Below, one piece after another: positions 1-11,100 of a stretch of 64,000 bases of DNA. The DNA lies in assembly GCA_964035575.1 (NCBI GenBank), contig OZ037924.1:868001-932000 (forward strand). Reading direction: 5' to 3'. Each line of letters starts with the position of its first letter. The first letter of the stretch is position 1. This stretch comes from Rhynchopus sp. YZ270_cl-10 (taxonomy: Eukaryota; Euglenozoa; Diplonemea; Diplonemida; Diplonemidae). The notes below the pieces were generated by a model. It saw only the letters and a list, made by a program, of their open reading frames with translations, did not search any database and had not been told where the DNA came from. The position numbers and the translations under genes were made by a program.

Positions 1-230
1 GGTCCATTCTCAACGCCAAACGATAACAAAACAAAACAAAACAAAAAAGAACGAGAAATCGAAAAGTGTCCACTGTCCATCTTTCCAGCTTTCTTTTGGG
101 GGTGACGGTTATTGTATCGGTGCAAAGAGAAAAGCTATCTTTCATTTTTTGGAGTTAGCTGAATTGAAAAGGCCTACGGGGTCGTGCTGGACATTGTCCT
201 TTTTGACGTATCAACTTTTTTTGTTTCAAA

Positions 231-257
231 AGATGTGCACGAGAGGCACATCCACCT
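231..257 (+). repeat. Hairpin module, type B (GTGC stem)
   Basis: ATGTGC and GCACAT form a perfect 6-bp stem around the loop ACGAGAG. Downstream is CCACCTT and a long pyrimidine run. Same loop as the type A modules but a different stem. Confidence 0.6.
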
Positions 258-810
258 TACTTTTCTTTTCTTTTTCTTTTCTTCATTTTTTTTTTTCTTC
301 TTTTTTTTAGTGCATGCCAATAGTGTAATTATTTATTCAGCATCACTAGGGTGTTCCGTATTGCTCAGCAGTATCTGTACCCCCCATTTTTATTTTATTT
401 TTTCCCTTTTCTTTTTGAACAAGTGCCTCATCCGCTCGGTGTTGTTGCACTGCCAACCCCGATTTTTATTAAAAAATGGTGTAGAGTGGATAATAATTAC
501 TAATTGTGACCCACCCACACCCTTCTGCAAAGCTTCCTCGTAGCTATTCGATGGAACCCAAATAAACTTATTTGTTGTGCATTCCGTTTTCTTTCATATT
601 TTACGTTTCTCGGGTCCCCTGTGCATCGTAAATGAACGCACAGTACGATATGCTAAAGGCACCCTTCATCAGGACTTTTGCAAACAGTATTTTTATTTCA
701 TTTACAATACCATCCCAAAGTTGTGTGATCACAGGTGGTCACTCTGATTTCAAAAAAACAAAAAACAAAAAAACCTTCTTGGAAAATCCCCTTGACCCCT
801 TTCCCCCACG

Positions 811-893
811 GTGTGACTAAGCACTGTCGCAGAATTAGGTTCATCTTGTCAACTTTTTCTTTAGGGTGTGCGTGTGTACAAGAGGCACATTCA
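811..893 (+). repeat. Degenerate hairpin modules, type A then type B
   Basis: A diverged type A copy (GTGACTAAGC ... TTAGGTTCATCTT) is followed directly by a type B remnant (GTGTAC, AAGAGG, CACATTCATTT). Confidence 0.45.
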
Positions 894-1484
894 TTTGAGA
901 AGTATTCTTTCTTTTTCGAGTGGGAAATAATATCTGTGTCGACCCCACCCCCTTTGCATACTAAACAATTTTTTTTTCTTGTTGCCAGCCAATGGTACTC
1001 CAATGGCGCAAGGAAAAGAAGACGAAAAAAAAAAATAAAAAAATAAAAAAAAACAACAACAACGTCGACGGGTTCCCCTTCCCAAACCGTCAAAAAAGAT
1101 ATAAATAAAAACAAGAAAACCACGATTCCCGATCGCCCGAGTGGTGTGGCATATCCCTAGCATTTTATATTATTCTTGCGGCTGTGTGTGTTTTTTATCC
1201 CACAACCTTCCTTCAACCCCTGTAGGGGAAGGTATAGTATTTGAAATCGATGTCGGGGGGGGGAAAGGGTCAATATTGCAAAACCCAGATTTTGAGGAAA
1301 TTTTTGAAAATGGGCGCCCACCTATTAGTGACCAGGCTCATATTTTCCAAAAATTTAAGTGGTCAAAAAAATTGTCCAATTTTCAGAGATTGACTCCGAC
1401 CACTTTACGGGCGGATCCCAAAAATGCAAATGAGGACACTTTTTGATTTGTTCCCTTGAAGTGTGTTACTTTTCGCGCCGTTGG

Positions 1485-1620
1485 TGCTGTGCGATAACGA
1501 ATATGATAAGGTGACTAAGCACGAGAGGCTTAGGATCATCTTATAAACTTTTCTTTGCTTTCATCCGAATGGCTAGCATCGTACAGTGGGTCAGTGAAGA
1601 GGTGCCTGCATCAGCAACTA
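1485..1620 (+). repeat. Hairpin module type A followed by module type C
   Basis: 1508-1542 is a near-ideal type A copy. The outer stem is AAGGTGA with TCATCTT (one G.T pair), the inner stem CTAAGC with GCTTAG, the loop ACGAGAG. It is preceded by GCGATAACGAATATGAT, also found before the copy at 3353. A type C module (CATCCGAATGGCTAGCATCG...) follows at 1562-1620. Confidence 0.65.
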
Positions 1621-1859
1621 CCTCTCTTATTATCTTTCTACTTTGATTGGAATTTTTGCATCTAATTTTACTTTATTTTGTTTCTTTTTGTGCCCCCTTC
1701 ACACGCAAAGACACCACTACCACCCCTCACGCCCCTCTTTTTTTTTTTCGCGGGCTGTGCCGGAGCGAAAGTAGGAAAAAAAAAAATATTTTTTCTCTCC
1801 CCCCGATTTCTTCCTTTACCAAAACATCCCTCACTCATCATCTTATAGAAGGAAGCCAA

Positions 1860-3113
1860 ATGAAACGATGTTTTGCCTTTCGTTGTGTGCTCTCTTCAGT
1901 ATCCCTCTCCCAACGGCGGGGTATCACCGAGAAGGAGTTGAGGGGGTTATTTGCGCATATTGGGAACTCCGCAGGACCACCTGAGGTGTTGGCAGGGCTG
2001 TTGGAGGGTGCGTTGGGGAAGTGTAGAGGGTTGACAAAGCAGGACAGCCCTAACCACGTTACGGTGATTGTTGCAGGGGTTTTAGAGGTCTTGGAGAAGA
2101 TGGGCCCGAATAGCTCTGTCCAGGCTTATGAAAATGCAATCCGTATTACAAAACGGTTCAGTAGCAATGCGACAGAGACTATTTATGATGCCCTCACCCG
2201 CAACCACCCATCTGACACAGTGAGCGCACAGCTGCACGCAGATCGTCTCGATGCCTGCACCAAGTTTGTCAGAGGGGAACACCAAGAAGCGTTGTACAGC
2301 ACCATCATGCACGATGCGAAGCACTGTCCTGGGTGTGTCACGCTGTTTAACGCGGTGCTTCGGTATCACAACAGCCGAAATGATATTCCTGCAGTGAAAA
2401 CAGCGTTGGTTGGGATGAAGCATAATGGGGTGCCGCGCAACATCGAAACCCATTGCATTGCCCTCGCAACGTGCCACTCCTTAACAGAACTGCGAGCTCG
2501 CGTCTTTAAACTCCTTTCCTCCAAGATGAACTCACGACACCGTTCTATGCTCTCTTCCGCAGCTATGAACATGGTGGCGCAGTTCTGCGAAGAGCCCTTC
2601 CGCTACAAAGAAGTCCTCTCCTTCATGCAGCGTGGGGGTGCACGCTCTCCACGAGCGTGCAACATTCTACTGCTCTCCACCTTCTCTCCATCCGAGCTCT
2701 CCGGGGCGGTGGCCACAGTTGCGAAGCTCACCTCACAAGGACACATCACACCGAACGCCGTCACATGGTGCATCCTCATCAAAAAGGTCGCCCTCCTCCA
2801 AGCACCGTACGCTCTGGCAGAAGCTGCCTACCAGAACGCACTGCACACAGGGCTAGGAAGTAGTTTACCTCTTCACATCGAAATGCTCAGAGCAATCCTC
2901 TCGCAACGTGTGCAGGCTCATGACAAGGAGGTGCCAATAGAAGGCGACGCAAAGGCGGTATTCGAAGCGAATAAGGTGCTTGCCTGCATCAAAACCGAAG
3001 TCAGGGTGACATCGTCGCAGAAAGCTCGATTGGCGTATGAGCTGCACCGCTTCTGCGTCACCCCGATGTACTCGTTGTGTGAGGTGCGGTTGAGAGAGTT
3101 CTTAGAGAGGTAA
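1860..3113 (+). CDS. PPR-repeat protein, probably mitochondrial
   Basis: This 417-residue protein starts at the first ATG after a pyrimidine-rich run. The first 25 residues (MKRCFAFRCVLSSVSLSQRR...) are basic, hydroxylated and free of acidic residues, which fits a mitochondrial presequence. The body is helical with pentatricopeptide-type pairs: one around residues 160-205 (TLFNAVLRYHNSRNDIPAVK, then KHNGVPRNIETHC) and one around 300-340 (TPNAVTWCILIKKVALLQAP). PPR proteins bind organellar RNA, and euglenozoan mitochondria depend heavily on them, so a role in mitochondrial RNA processing or translation is a reasonable inference. The RNA target and exact subfamily cannot be read from the sequence. 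No intron is apparent. Repeat degeneracy makes the number of PPR units uncertain. Confidence 0.7.
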   Translation: MKRCFAFRCVLSSVSLSQRRGITEKELRGLFAHIGNSAGPPEVLAGLLEGALGKCRGLTKQDSPNHVTVIVAGVLEVLEKMGPNSSVQAYENAIRITKRFSSNATETIYDALTRNHPSDTVSAQLHADRLDACTKFVRGEHQEALYSTIMHDAKHCPGCVTLFNAVLRYHNSRNDIPAVKTALVGMKHNGVPRNIETHCIALATCHSLTELRARVFKLLSSKMNSRHRSMLSSAAMNMVAQFCEEPFRYKEVLSFMQRGGARSPRACNILLLSTFSPSELSGAVATVAKLTSQGHITPNAVTWCILIKKVALLQAPYALAEAAYQNALHTGLGSSLPLHIEMLRAILSQRVQAHDKEVPIEGDAKAVFEANKVLACIKTEVRVTSSQKARLAYELHRFCVTPMYSLCEVRLREFLER

Positions 3114-3776
3114 TAAAACCTTGGGGTGGGTGGGGGTGGGGGATGGAAGGGTAATCCCTATAAAATTTCAATCCTATTCACATCTTTTCACAACTATGTG
3201 GGTGTGAAAAGTTGAAACCCCCCCGTATAGCAATATTCATTTCATCGTACGTTCTAAAATTACGAACTCCGGCTGGGGAAAATACCTCATTCCCTGACAA
3301 CAAACCTTGTGGAAACCAGCGCAGCTGTTGCTCCGCGATAACGAATATGATCAAGGTGACACCCTAATCACGAGAGGCTTAGGGTCATCTTCTCAACGTT
3401 CCTTTCATTTCATTTTTCTCGAAGGATAGCATTGTCTTTGCAGGCAAAAAAAATGTGATGCGGAATCAAAAAAAACACAATGCAGACAACTGCATTTCAA
3501 CGAAATGGTCTTCTCCCCTCAGATTAAAGAGAGAGAGAGACGTTGACTACTGATGGCTTGGTTTCTGCATCACATTATGACGCCGCACTACTATTAACGT
3601 ACACAGAGACAAAAACAATAGCTTCTCCCCCACACGCCTTTTCCCCCTAGACCTGACACCTTTCCCACTACGTCCCCATCCGGGGCTGTCATCGTACGTT
3701 ACTCTGTGAGAGGTACCTACATTGCCAACTTTTATTTCACTTTTATTTCACAGTTTTGACACCCATCCCCTTCTAC
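3114..3776. other. Intergenic region with hairpin module and trans-splice acceptor
   Basis: It contains a G-rich start, a type A hairpin at 3353-3391, a GA repeat at about 3529-3540 and a type C-like module at 3677-3735. The type C-like module runs directly into the pyrimidine tract TTTATTTCACTTTTATTTCAG, whose AG at 3752-3753 is the likely trans-splice acceptor of the next gene. Confidence 0.55.
3353..3391 (+). repeat. Hairpin module type A, variant inner stem
   Basis: The outer stem AAGGTGA/TCATCTT and loop ACGAGAG are kept, but the inner stem is CCCTAA with TTAGGG instead of CTAAGC with GCTTAG. Pairing is retained despite the sequence change. Confidence 0.65.
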
Positions 3777-6077
3777 ATGGGTTGGAAGCGTATCACTGTA
3801 TTTGCGTTGATTGCCTGTTGCCATGCGTGCACGATACCACAGGTGGAGATAGATGCTTGCAGTGGGAAGACGGAGGGTGCTGGGTGCCACTTTTCGAACG
3901 ATCGGTTGACGTTGAAATGTGGAATCTGCAAACCAAAGTCCGGGTGCTCTCTGTCCTGTGCACCAGACGGCATCTGTGCCTCCACAACCCCCGAAACAAC
4001 CTGCACCAAAACCGCCACCGGAGCGAACGGTTTTGGCATAGCCGAGCCCTGCCAGGACACAACCATCATCACACCCGCTTCCGCACCCACCTTCACAGCT
4101 CCCCAGGTTGTTGAATCCTCAAACGGCGCTTTGCACATCGAACTCTCTGTGGAGACGTACCGACTCGATGCAGGCGCATTCAAATTTAACGTCAGAGCGT
4201 ACTGCTACCAGGGGAGCTGCAGTGTACCGGGGCCCACGATATTAACCTATCCTGGCGACAAGGTGACAGTGGTGCTGCTCAATAAGCTGTCCAGCGAGGT
4301 GGACGCGACGCCTACTGCGGATGGCGAAGGGGTGAATTCGTTTCGCCATGCGAATGTCACGAATCTGCACACTCACGGCCTGCACATCGACCCACACACC
4401 GACAACGTCGTGGTAGGCGTCAAACCTGGCACCTCCCGGACCTACAACTACTCGATCCCTGCAGGCCACATGCCGGGTACACATTGGTATCACTCTCATG
4501 TTCACGGATCGAGCTCATTGCAGGTGATGGGAGGGTTATACGGTATGTGGGTGATTGGAGAGGCAGCGTCGTTGCCGCTCTTCACAGACAGCGCTGCGGC
4601 AGTGTTGTGGGCAGAGCTTCCTCCAATGTACGCGATGGTGTCACATGTCTCGTTGTGTTCGTGCAACCCCACTGCAGACCCCTTCCGTATCTTCAGCTAC
4701 GAGACGTTGAGGGGTCTGACCGGATGCACCCTCCCTATGCAGACGGAACAGACCGCGGGGGTATCCGACGTGCTTCTGGTGAACGGCGTGAGGCAGCCGG
4801 TGTTGACAGTCAAACCCGCGGTGTGGCATCGCATGGAGTTTGTGAACGCTGCGGTCGACGTTTTTCTTGAGGTGGAAATCCGCACCGCAGTCTCCTTTGG
4901 GGGAGGTGGGAGCACGGCATGTGAGATGCGCCTGCTTTCTATAGATGGCGTGCTGCTACACAACGGCCACCGCGCCAGCGATGCAGTAATGTTTGCGCCT
5001 GCGACACGCAGCGGTGTTGCGGTGCGCTGCGCAACCGAAGGGACGTACCACCTCCAAAGCAACCCCATGCAGCGCGCAGCAGACCACGAAGCTCAGTTTC
5101 TCCAAAACCTCATCACCCTTGTTGTCTCCGCCGACGGCGCCCCTGGAGGCACCACCCTCCCCACCTGGACTGACACCGGGGTGGCCCGACCGCACTACCT
5201 ACGGGACCTGCGATCTTCCTCTGTTGCCTCCACCTGGCAGATCAGTGTCGAGCAGACCTCTGTGTCAGGAGGTGGTGCGTGGCTTGGTGTTGGCGATGAC
5301 TGTGCATTGACGACTGGCGGGCGTGATAGTGGCGCTTCCGACCCGAACACTTATGGGTCTTGCCCGCACATTGCCTTTGGAACACCGGAAGGTACGCCAG
5401 GCAAAGCCCTACAGAACTACCCATACCGCCATGTTGGGCGAATGTGCGATCTAGAGGATGTACTGATCCACGGCCGTGGCGCTACTCCACACCCAATGCA
5501 TATTCATGCAAACCACTTTCAAGTAATTTCCTATCAACGCAACGGAAAGGAGGCCTCCTTTGCCCCTTGGGGTGAGCCTGGCGACTGGCGCGACACCATC
5601 CCTGCATTGACCGGAACATTGCAAATCCGCCATGCCCTGGACTCCTTTGGGGGCAACATCATGGTACACTGCCACTTCCTCCCACACGAAGACATGGGCA
5701 TGATGGACAGATTCTGGGTAGGTTCTGGCAGCGGCGTGCCATGTGTTGCGTCTGCATCTATGGGCACTGCTTCGTATTGCGCTGTACCGGATGAGGCGCG
5801 GTTAGATGAGTACCCACGCGTGGCTGCGGAATGTGCAAAGTACAGAGAATCTGAGGGTGAGGCCATCACCCTCGCCTCAAAGGCCCCAGCCACAGCTGCG
5901 CCAATGACGAAAGCACCACCCACTCCAGCGTCAACCCAAACATTCGTGCAAACTTCCACGCCTGAACCAGACACACTTTCTCCAGACCTTTATCTGTTCA
6001 ACACAGAGCACGGAGCAAGCACTTCTACCTGCCTGACACACATAGTATTGATCCTGATATTACCCACTCTAGCCTAA
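3777..6077 (+). CDS. Secreted or GPI-anchored multicopper oxidase
   Basis: A 766-residue protein of the laccase/ascorbate-oxidase/ferroxidase family, which oxidises a substrate and reduces O2 to water. All four copper-binding blocks are present: HTHG (from H198), HWYHSH (H236-H241), HPMHIH (H572-H577) and HCHFLPHEDMGM (H631-M642, with the type-1 Cys at C632). The start at 3777 gives a signal peptide (MGWKRITVFALIACCHAC). A Cys-rich segment (residues about 20-90) precedes the first cupredoxin domain and is an unusual addition. After residue about 690 comes a Thr/Pro/Ala-rich stalk, and the last 20 residues are hydrophobic (HIVLILILPTLA), as in a GPI-anchor signal. The protein is longer than the usual 500-600 residues because of these two additions. 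Substrate (iron, phenolics, other) is not decidable. The start is placed after the AG at 3753; the frame is open further upstream without an ATG. Confidence 0.92.
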   Translation: MGWKRITVFALIACCHACTIPQVEIDACSGKTEGAGCHFSNDRLTLKCGICKPKSGCSLSCAPDGICASTTPETTCTKTATGANGFGIAEPCQDTTIITPASAPTFTAPQVVESSNGALHIELSVETYRLDAGAFKFNVRAYCYQGSCSVPGPTILTYPGDKVTVVLLNKLSSEVDATPTADGEGVNSFRHANVTNLHTHGLHIDPHTDNVVVGVKPGTSRTYNYSIPAGHMPGTHWYHSHVHGSSSLQVMGGLYGMWVIGEAASLPLFTDSAAAVLWAELPPMYAMVSHVSLCSCNPTADPFRIFSYETLRGLTGCTLPMQTEQTAGVSDVLLVNGVRQPVLTVKPAVWHRMEFVNAAVDVFLEVEIRTAVSFGGGGSTACEMRLLSIDGVLLHNGHRASDAVMFAPATRSGVAVRCATEGTYHLQSNPMQRAADHEAQFLQNLITLVVSADGAPGGTTLPTWTDTGVARPHYLRDLRSSSVASTWQISVEQTSVSGGGAWLGVGDDCALTTGGRDSGASDPNTYGSCPHIAFGTPEGTPGKALQNYPYRHVGRMCDLEDVLIHGRGATPHPMHIHANHFQVISYQRNGKEASFAPWGEPGDWRDTIPALTGTLQIRHALDSFGGNIMVHCHFLPHEDMGMMDRFWVGSGSGVPCVASASMGTASYCAVPDEARLDEYPRVAAECAKYRESEGEAITLASKAPATAAPMTKAPPTPASTQTFVQTSTPEPDTLSPDLYLFNTEHGASTSTCLTHIVLILILPTLA

Positions 6078-6216
6078 AAAAAGAATTTCCACATTTACAC
6101 AGGGAATTTCCTACCTCTGCAAAAACCCCTCCTCACCCCAACATTCTTTAATACTAAACCTAACACCCTCTCTCTCTCCCCCTTCATCTCCACCCCTTTT
6201 AAGGAAAAAAGGACAA

Positions 6217-7182
6217 ATGATGGAGGCACAGGACGAGCAGTACAACGGGGGTGGCTACAACAACTACGGACACCAACAACAAGGGGAATGGAACGGCCAG
6301 CAGGGCTACGACGGACAACAACAGGGATACGCGCACCAGCAGGGCTACCCACAGCACGGTGCGGAGGGACAGTACGAGAACCAAGGGGAGTACCAGCACC
6401 AGCAGTACCCTCCTGTTGAGGGCGCAGCGGACCCCTTCGGAAACGCACCTCCACCACCACCGGCACAGTACCCAGAGCACGCAGCTCACGAACACGCCGA
6501 AGCGCCCAAGCCAGAGGGTTTCGACCCTTACGGCCACCCCGCCACACCATACGAGGAGCAGCAGCAGCAGCAGGCAGGCTTCCCACAGGAGGCGTCTCAC
6601 GACGCAAACCCCGCCTCCGAGGACCCCTTCTCAAATCAGGGGTCGCACAACTACCACGAAGGGGAGGGGCAGGGGCAGGGGCAGGGGCAGGGGGAGCAGA
6701 AGGCGTTCGAGGAGCCCGTGGGTGGGGGTGACGTGGGGGGTATGCCTCCCCCGCCCCCGCCGGCAGCAGATGTGGGTGCGCCTGCTGAGGCAGCAGCGCA
6801 GCAGGAGCTGGGCACACCGGTGGAGGCGGCGGTGGCAACGCCCGTGCAGAGCGGAAGTGGCGAGTTCTCGCAGTATCTGCAGGAGGTGAATGGTATGGTC
6901 ATTGTCGAGTGGCAAGTCAACACAAAAAAAAAAAACAACAAACAGAGCGTCTGCAAGAGCGCCTGCGTGTGTTGGAGGAGCAGAAGGCGACCTGGGAGCG
7001 GCAAGTATGTGGTTCCACACCCCTCCATAAAAGTTGCAGCAAAAATATAGTGGAGTTCATCCTCGGGTGTCTACCAGTCAGTCTACACTCTCCAAGAGTT
7101 CCCATCCAACCAAGTGTTCAAAAATAAAAAATAAAACAACCCACAGAAAGCGTTCTGGCAGCAGAGGGGCGTGGCAGTGTAA
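6217..7182 (+). CDS. Q/G/P-rich protein with DPF motifs and C-terminal coiled coil
   Basis: I place three exons: 6217-6892, 6946-7004 and 7147-7182 (256 residues), with both introns GTATG...CAG. The N-terminal two thirds are low complexity, rich in Gln, Gly, Tyr and Pro. They contain a GQ run at 6665-6697 and short DPF/DPY motifs (ADPFGN, FDPYGH, EDPFSN) of the kind that bind clathrin adaptor appendages. The second exon encodes a charged helix (ERLQERLRVLEEQKATWERQ) that the third extends (KAFWQQRGVAV). DPF motifs plus a terminal coiled coil recall clathrin light chain, but similarity is too weak to name it. The second intron (7005-7146) carries a diverged type F repeat. If that intron is retained, the frame instead ends at 7127. 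The third exon is the least certain part. Confidence 0.6.
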
Positions 7183-8134
7183 AATAAATAGCGAAAAAAA
7201 AGTACAAAAACACATAAAAAAAAGGGTGTTCAAACAAGGGGGTATTTTTTTTTTTCCGGTGGGGCGGGTCGGGATAAGAGAGTTTCACAAAAAGTTATTT
7301 TGTGCAATTTTTCTAAAGTGGCTCAGCACGTGATGTACGTGGCTGACGTCAGAATAGTACCAATTTTTTTTTTCTCTTTGTTTTCATTTTCTGCCAGATT
7401 CAGAAGATGAATGGGGGGAGGCGATGGTGGTATGGGGTTTGGTTTTAGTTGTTACAGCGTTGCTGATCTGTGTACCGCAAATGGTTGATGCAGTGACGAC
7501 AAAAAAATTTTTTTTAGCTAATTGAGGGGTATTGTGTGGTTGTAGGTAGTATTGAAAACAAACAAACAAAAACCTAATATGCATCGAAGTTGTAACCGAT
7601 AAGTATTTTTTTCTTTTTCAGAAAAGGAGGGAAATATACGCATCTCTCCCTACATTCTTTTATTAAGGCACACTAAGCATGAGGCTTGGGGGTCTTTATA
7701 AATTTTTCCATATTTTTTTTTATAACCCTTCGCAACTAACTCGCAAGGCTGTTTTGAAAAAGCATTGAAAGGATGACGTTTTTCCTTTTCAGAAGGACAT
7801 CATCTACTTTTTTTTTCTCTATTTTCCCCAAAATTTTTAAAACTGAAGAAAAGATACTGTTATGGGGAAAAGAGGGAGTGGACCCACCACCACCACCACC
7901 CCCTTCCCTTACCTTCCGCTTTGGTGTACGCTGTCTTTTTTTGTCTGGTTAAACGGAACCTCGCCGTTCCTCCCCCCCATCCTACTCCCCTTCCCCAAAC
8001 ATCGTAGCGACAGGGTGCAAAAAAAAAAAATCTCTCGTCCTTTTTGAAAACCCTTCGATCCTTCTTCAAACACCCATTTTCTTATCAGCAAACAGGGAGG
8101 CATTTTTTTGGGTGGTCTTTTTATAGCATGAACG
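7183..8134. other. Intergenic region, low complexity
   Basis: No gene is visible. There are homopolymer runs, a degenerate type A hairpin at about 7671-7710 (CACTAAGC, ATGA, GGCTTGG) and a CCA repeat near 7885-7905. TTTTTATAG at 8119-8126 is a plausible splice acceptor for the next gene. Confidence 0.5.
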
Positions 8135-11100
8135 ATGGAGGCCAATACAGGTCTGTTGTCGTACAAGACAGCCCCGCAGGAGTTGACGGACATCGACAGC
8201 GTGTTTGCGCAGGAGGTGAAGGGGTGTGCGCAGCAGGCCTCGCTGGCCACGATTTTGCAACGGAGCCAGGAGTATGGGATGCGACACCAGCAGTTCCACA
8301 CGGATCCGCCGCTCCGCCTTGATGCGGTCAACCACAGCTTTAGCGGACGTTTGCTTCCTAACCTGGACCTTCGCACCTCACGGCCCCCTGCGCATACTGT
8401 GCACCGTGAGGCGTTGTCTGCTTTGCTGCGTGCCAAGGGGGTTCCTGTGCAGTCGAGGAGGCGTTCGTTGAGTATCAACAACACTAATGGGAGGATGGCG
8501 CAGGGGCAGGTGCGGCGGATGCTTGCGGCAGCGACAGACCCATCGTTGCACCACATAGAGCTAGATGAGAGTGTGGCGGCAGAGGAGGTCGTGGCGTTTG
8601 CAGCGATGCTAGCAGCGCATCCTTCGGTGACGTCGTTGACGGTGAGCAATGCGGAGCTGACGGCGACGGCGATTGGGGCGCTGCGGGATGCGGTGGCTGC
8701 GAACCGGCGCATCGTGGTGTACAACTGGCCAGGTGTGCTGCAAGGCACGTCGCACGCTCTGGTGCATACGGCTGCTGATGCTGCTGCGGCAACGAACGCA
8801 CGCTATGCAGAGAAGAGGCAGAACCGGCAAGAGGCCAAAGCACAGCTCCGCATGCAGGAAACCCTGCGCCGCATCCGCACCGAATCCTTCGCACTCCTTG
8901 CCATCGAGGAATCCGAACTCCGCTCCCGCGTCAAAGACGAGCATCACACACTACGCCGCAAGATCGTTGCACTCTTCCAAAAAGGTGTTGCACGGCTGGT
9001 CACGAAGGAGCTTATTGCATCACGTTTCCGCGAGCACTGCGCAGAACAGCAGGCACTTGTCCAAAAAGAGCACACACTGCGCAGCACAACGGGACGCGCC
9101 TGGCAGGCAGCGCTGCTGTCCTTCTGCGTCATCCAGGAGGAGATTGCGCGGCGCTGCATTGCTGTACAGGAGTTCGCCAGACTGAAGACACTACGGGTCA
9201 CAACACGCATACAGATGGGGTACTACGACAACCTGCAGCGACGACGGGTCATGCGAGAGCAGGCCAAACGGGACGAGGTCGCCCTACGAGAGCTGCGTGC
9301 ACGCAGCACGGCTGAAAAGGCGCAGGCAGACGCATGCGCTGTTCTCTTGGACGAGGTTGCTGTGCTCTGCATAGACGCGCAGGAAAGGGAGGAGCTGCGC
9401 ATTCGTGCAGAGGAGCTTGAAGAGCGTCGCCGCAAGAAGGCAGAACAACAGGCACACTACGAAGCGGAGCTTGAACGGAAACGGATACGCGATGCAAAAG
9501 ACGCCTTCGAGACGGCACAACGCCGCGAACGCCTCCGCTCCGAAAAGCGTGAGGACGATGCACGAAAGCTCATCGCAAAGGCGCGCGACTCCCACATCTC
9601 CGCCCTTCGTGAATGGAAGACACAAGCACACAGCGTCATCACCGCTCGCGACGCTGTCAGTCTCGCCCTCCGCACCTACAGAAACAGCGCAAAAGGGCTT
9701 TCCATCCACACCGCCTTGGTCCCTCCTGCCCACGGTTCCGCCAAACAGCACACTGTCCATTTCTACCATGACAGCTCAAATACTGTTGTATTTCCACATA
9801 CCACATTTTCTTTGAATATTGAGGCAAATTCTGCGACGGCGAAGGGTATTGCAGAGACACATGCAAAACTTTGTGCTGCGCACAACACACTTTGCACGGT
9901 CCTGACTGGAACCGAGGCGTCTTTTAGCTCACTCCGACACGAACCGCACACAAGCCTGAAAGCTATGTTCCCTGCCTTTGGTGTCGCAACCTGCGGGGAT
10001 GGGTTTGACATCCCACGGTACGATGCTGCTAGCGAAGTTGCCTCTGCAGTCAGCGGGTCCCTCCGCATCCGCATGACGCTCCAAAATGGCACCATCCCCT
10101 CCGAGGTATCCGAGCAGATCAGCCTCCACCACGGCTTCCTCGAAGCCCACAACGAAGTCTCCCTCGAACACACTGCAGACACCCTCAGCGTCGTCCTCCC
10201 CCCGACACAACGTGCCCAGGGGTACGACGCAGACTTTCTTAACGCAATCCTCCACGCAGTGGAGTACACCTGCAGCTTGGAGGAGGACACCGCGCGGACG
10301 AAGTATCCACAGTCCTATGTACGAAGCTTCTCTGCAGAGTTTGTTCTGGTGTACCCTGCGTTGGATGAAGCGAATGTACGGAAGACTGTGTGTGCAGATT
10401 TGTTTGCTTCTACTGCAGAGGTGGCTTTAGATACAACAGGGACGGTGTCGTGCATTCCTCCGTATGTTTATTCATTGACAAAGCAGCTTGGGGTACACCA
10501 TGAAGGCCGTTCGTGCAGTGGAAGCCCCTTTGGGGAGAGCTTTGCGCTGGCAGGTCCGTGCACATATGCCGACAATGTGACGCTTCCCCAAGGATTCCTT
10601 AGAGGCGCGAAGCTCGATATTGCAGTGATCGGAGGCAACTCTTCCGATGAAGTGCGTTTCCACAGTGTGCACACCGATGCAGAGCATATCGAGTTTGCCA
10701 GGTGTCCGGAGACGCATTCGGTTAAGACAATATTCTTCAGTGGGAAGAAGATGTTTGAAGTGGCGAAGGGGCACCTCTTTACAAGCAAAGACAGCAGACC
10801 GGAGGGGGTTGATACTGCTCATGTGCAGATTCATTTGGAGGACTCTACGCCTGCGGTGGTGTTGGTGTTTGTGTTGTCGAGGCTGCGGTATGGCAATGCA
10901 ACGTTGGGAAGGGCGGAGGGGGTGCGCACGGTGGAGGTGACCATCACAGATCATCGAGGGTTTGCTGCGTCTGCTTCAGGCGAGTTGGTGGTGCGTGGAC
11001 GCGTCACGCCTGCAGTCTTTAAGGCAGCATCTGCACTGCCTGTGTTTCGTTCGATTTGTTCATCCCCTTATGCGACCGAAACAGCCTATCATGCGCACCT

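Larger units (their letters stand above)
1..1859. other. Intergenic region with short hairpin repeats
   Basis: No convincing coding region is visible. The tract is T- and A-run rich. It holds hairpin modules at 231-257, 811-847 and 1508-1542, and a module of a second type at 1562-1620. A stretch around 1371-1441 resembles the interior of the inverted-repeat element at 39060-39418. The pyrimidine-rich run at about 1735-1810 precedes the first gene and could serve as a trans-splice acceptor region. Confidence 0.6.

Noticed and set aside
3756-3776. Extension of the multicopper oxidase upstream of its ATG
   Set aside because: The upstream in-frame codon is TTG, and the ATG at 3777 gives a proper signal peptide right after the acceptor.
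6095-6838. Pro/Arg-rich minus-strand frame of 247 codons
   Set aside because: Antisense of the low-complexity Q/G/P-rich exon; the plus strand has the matching splice signals.
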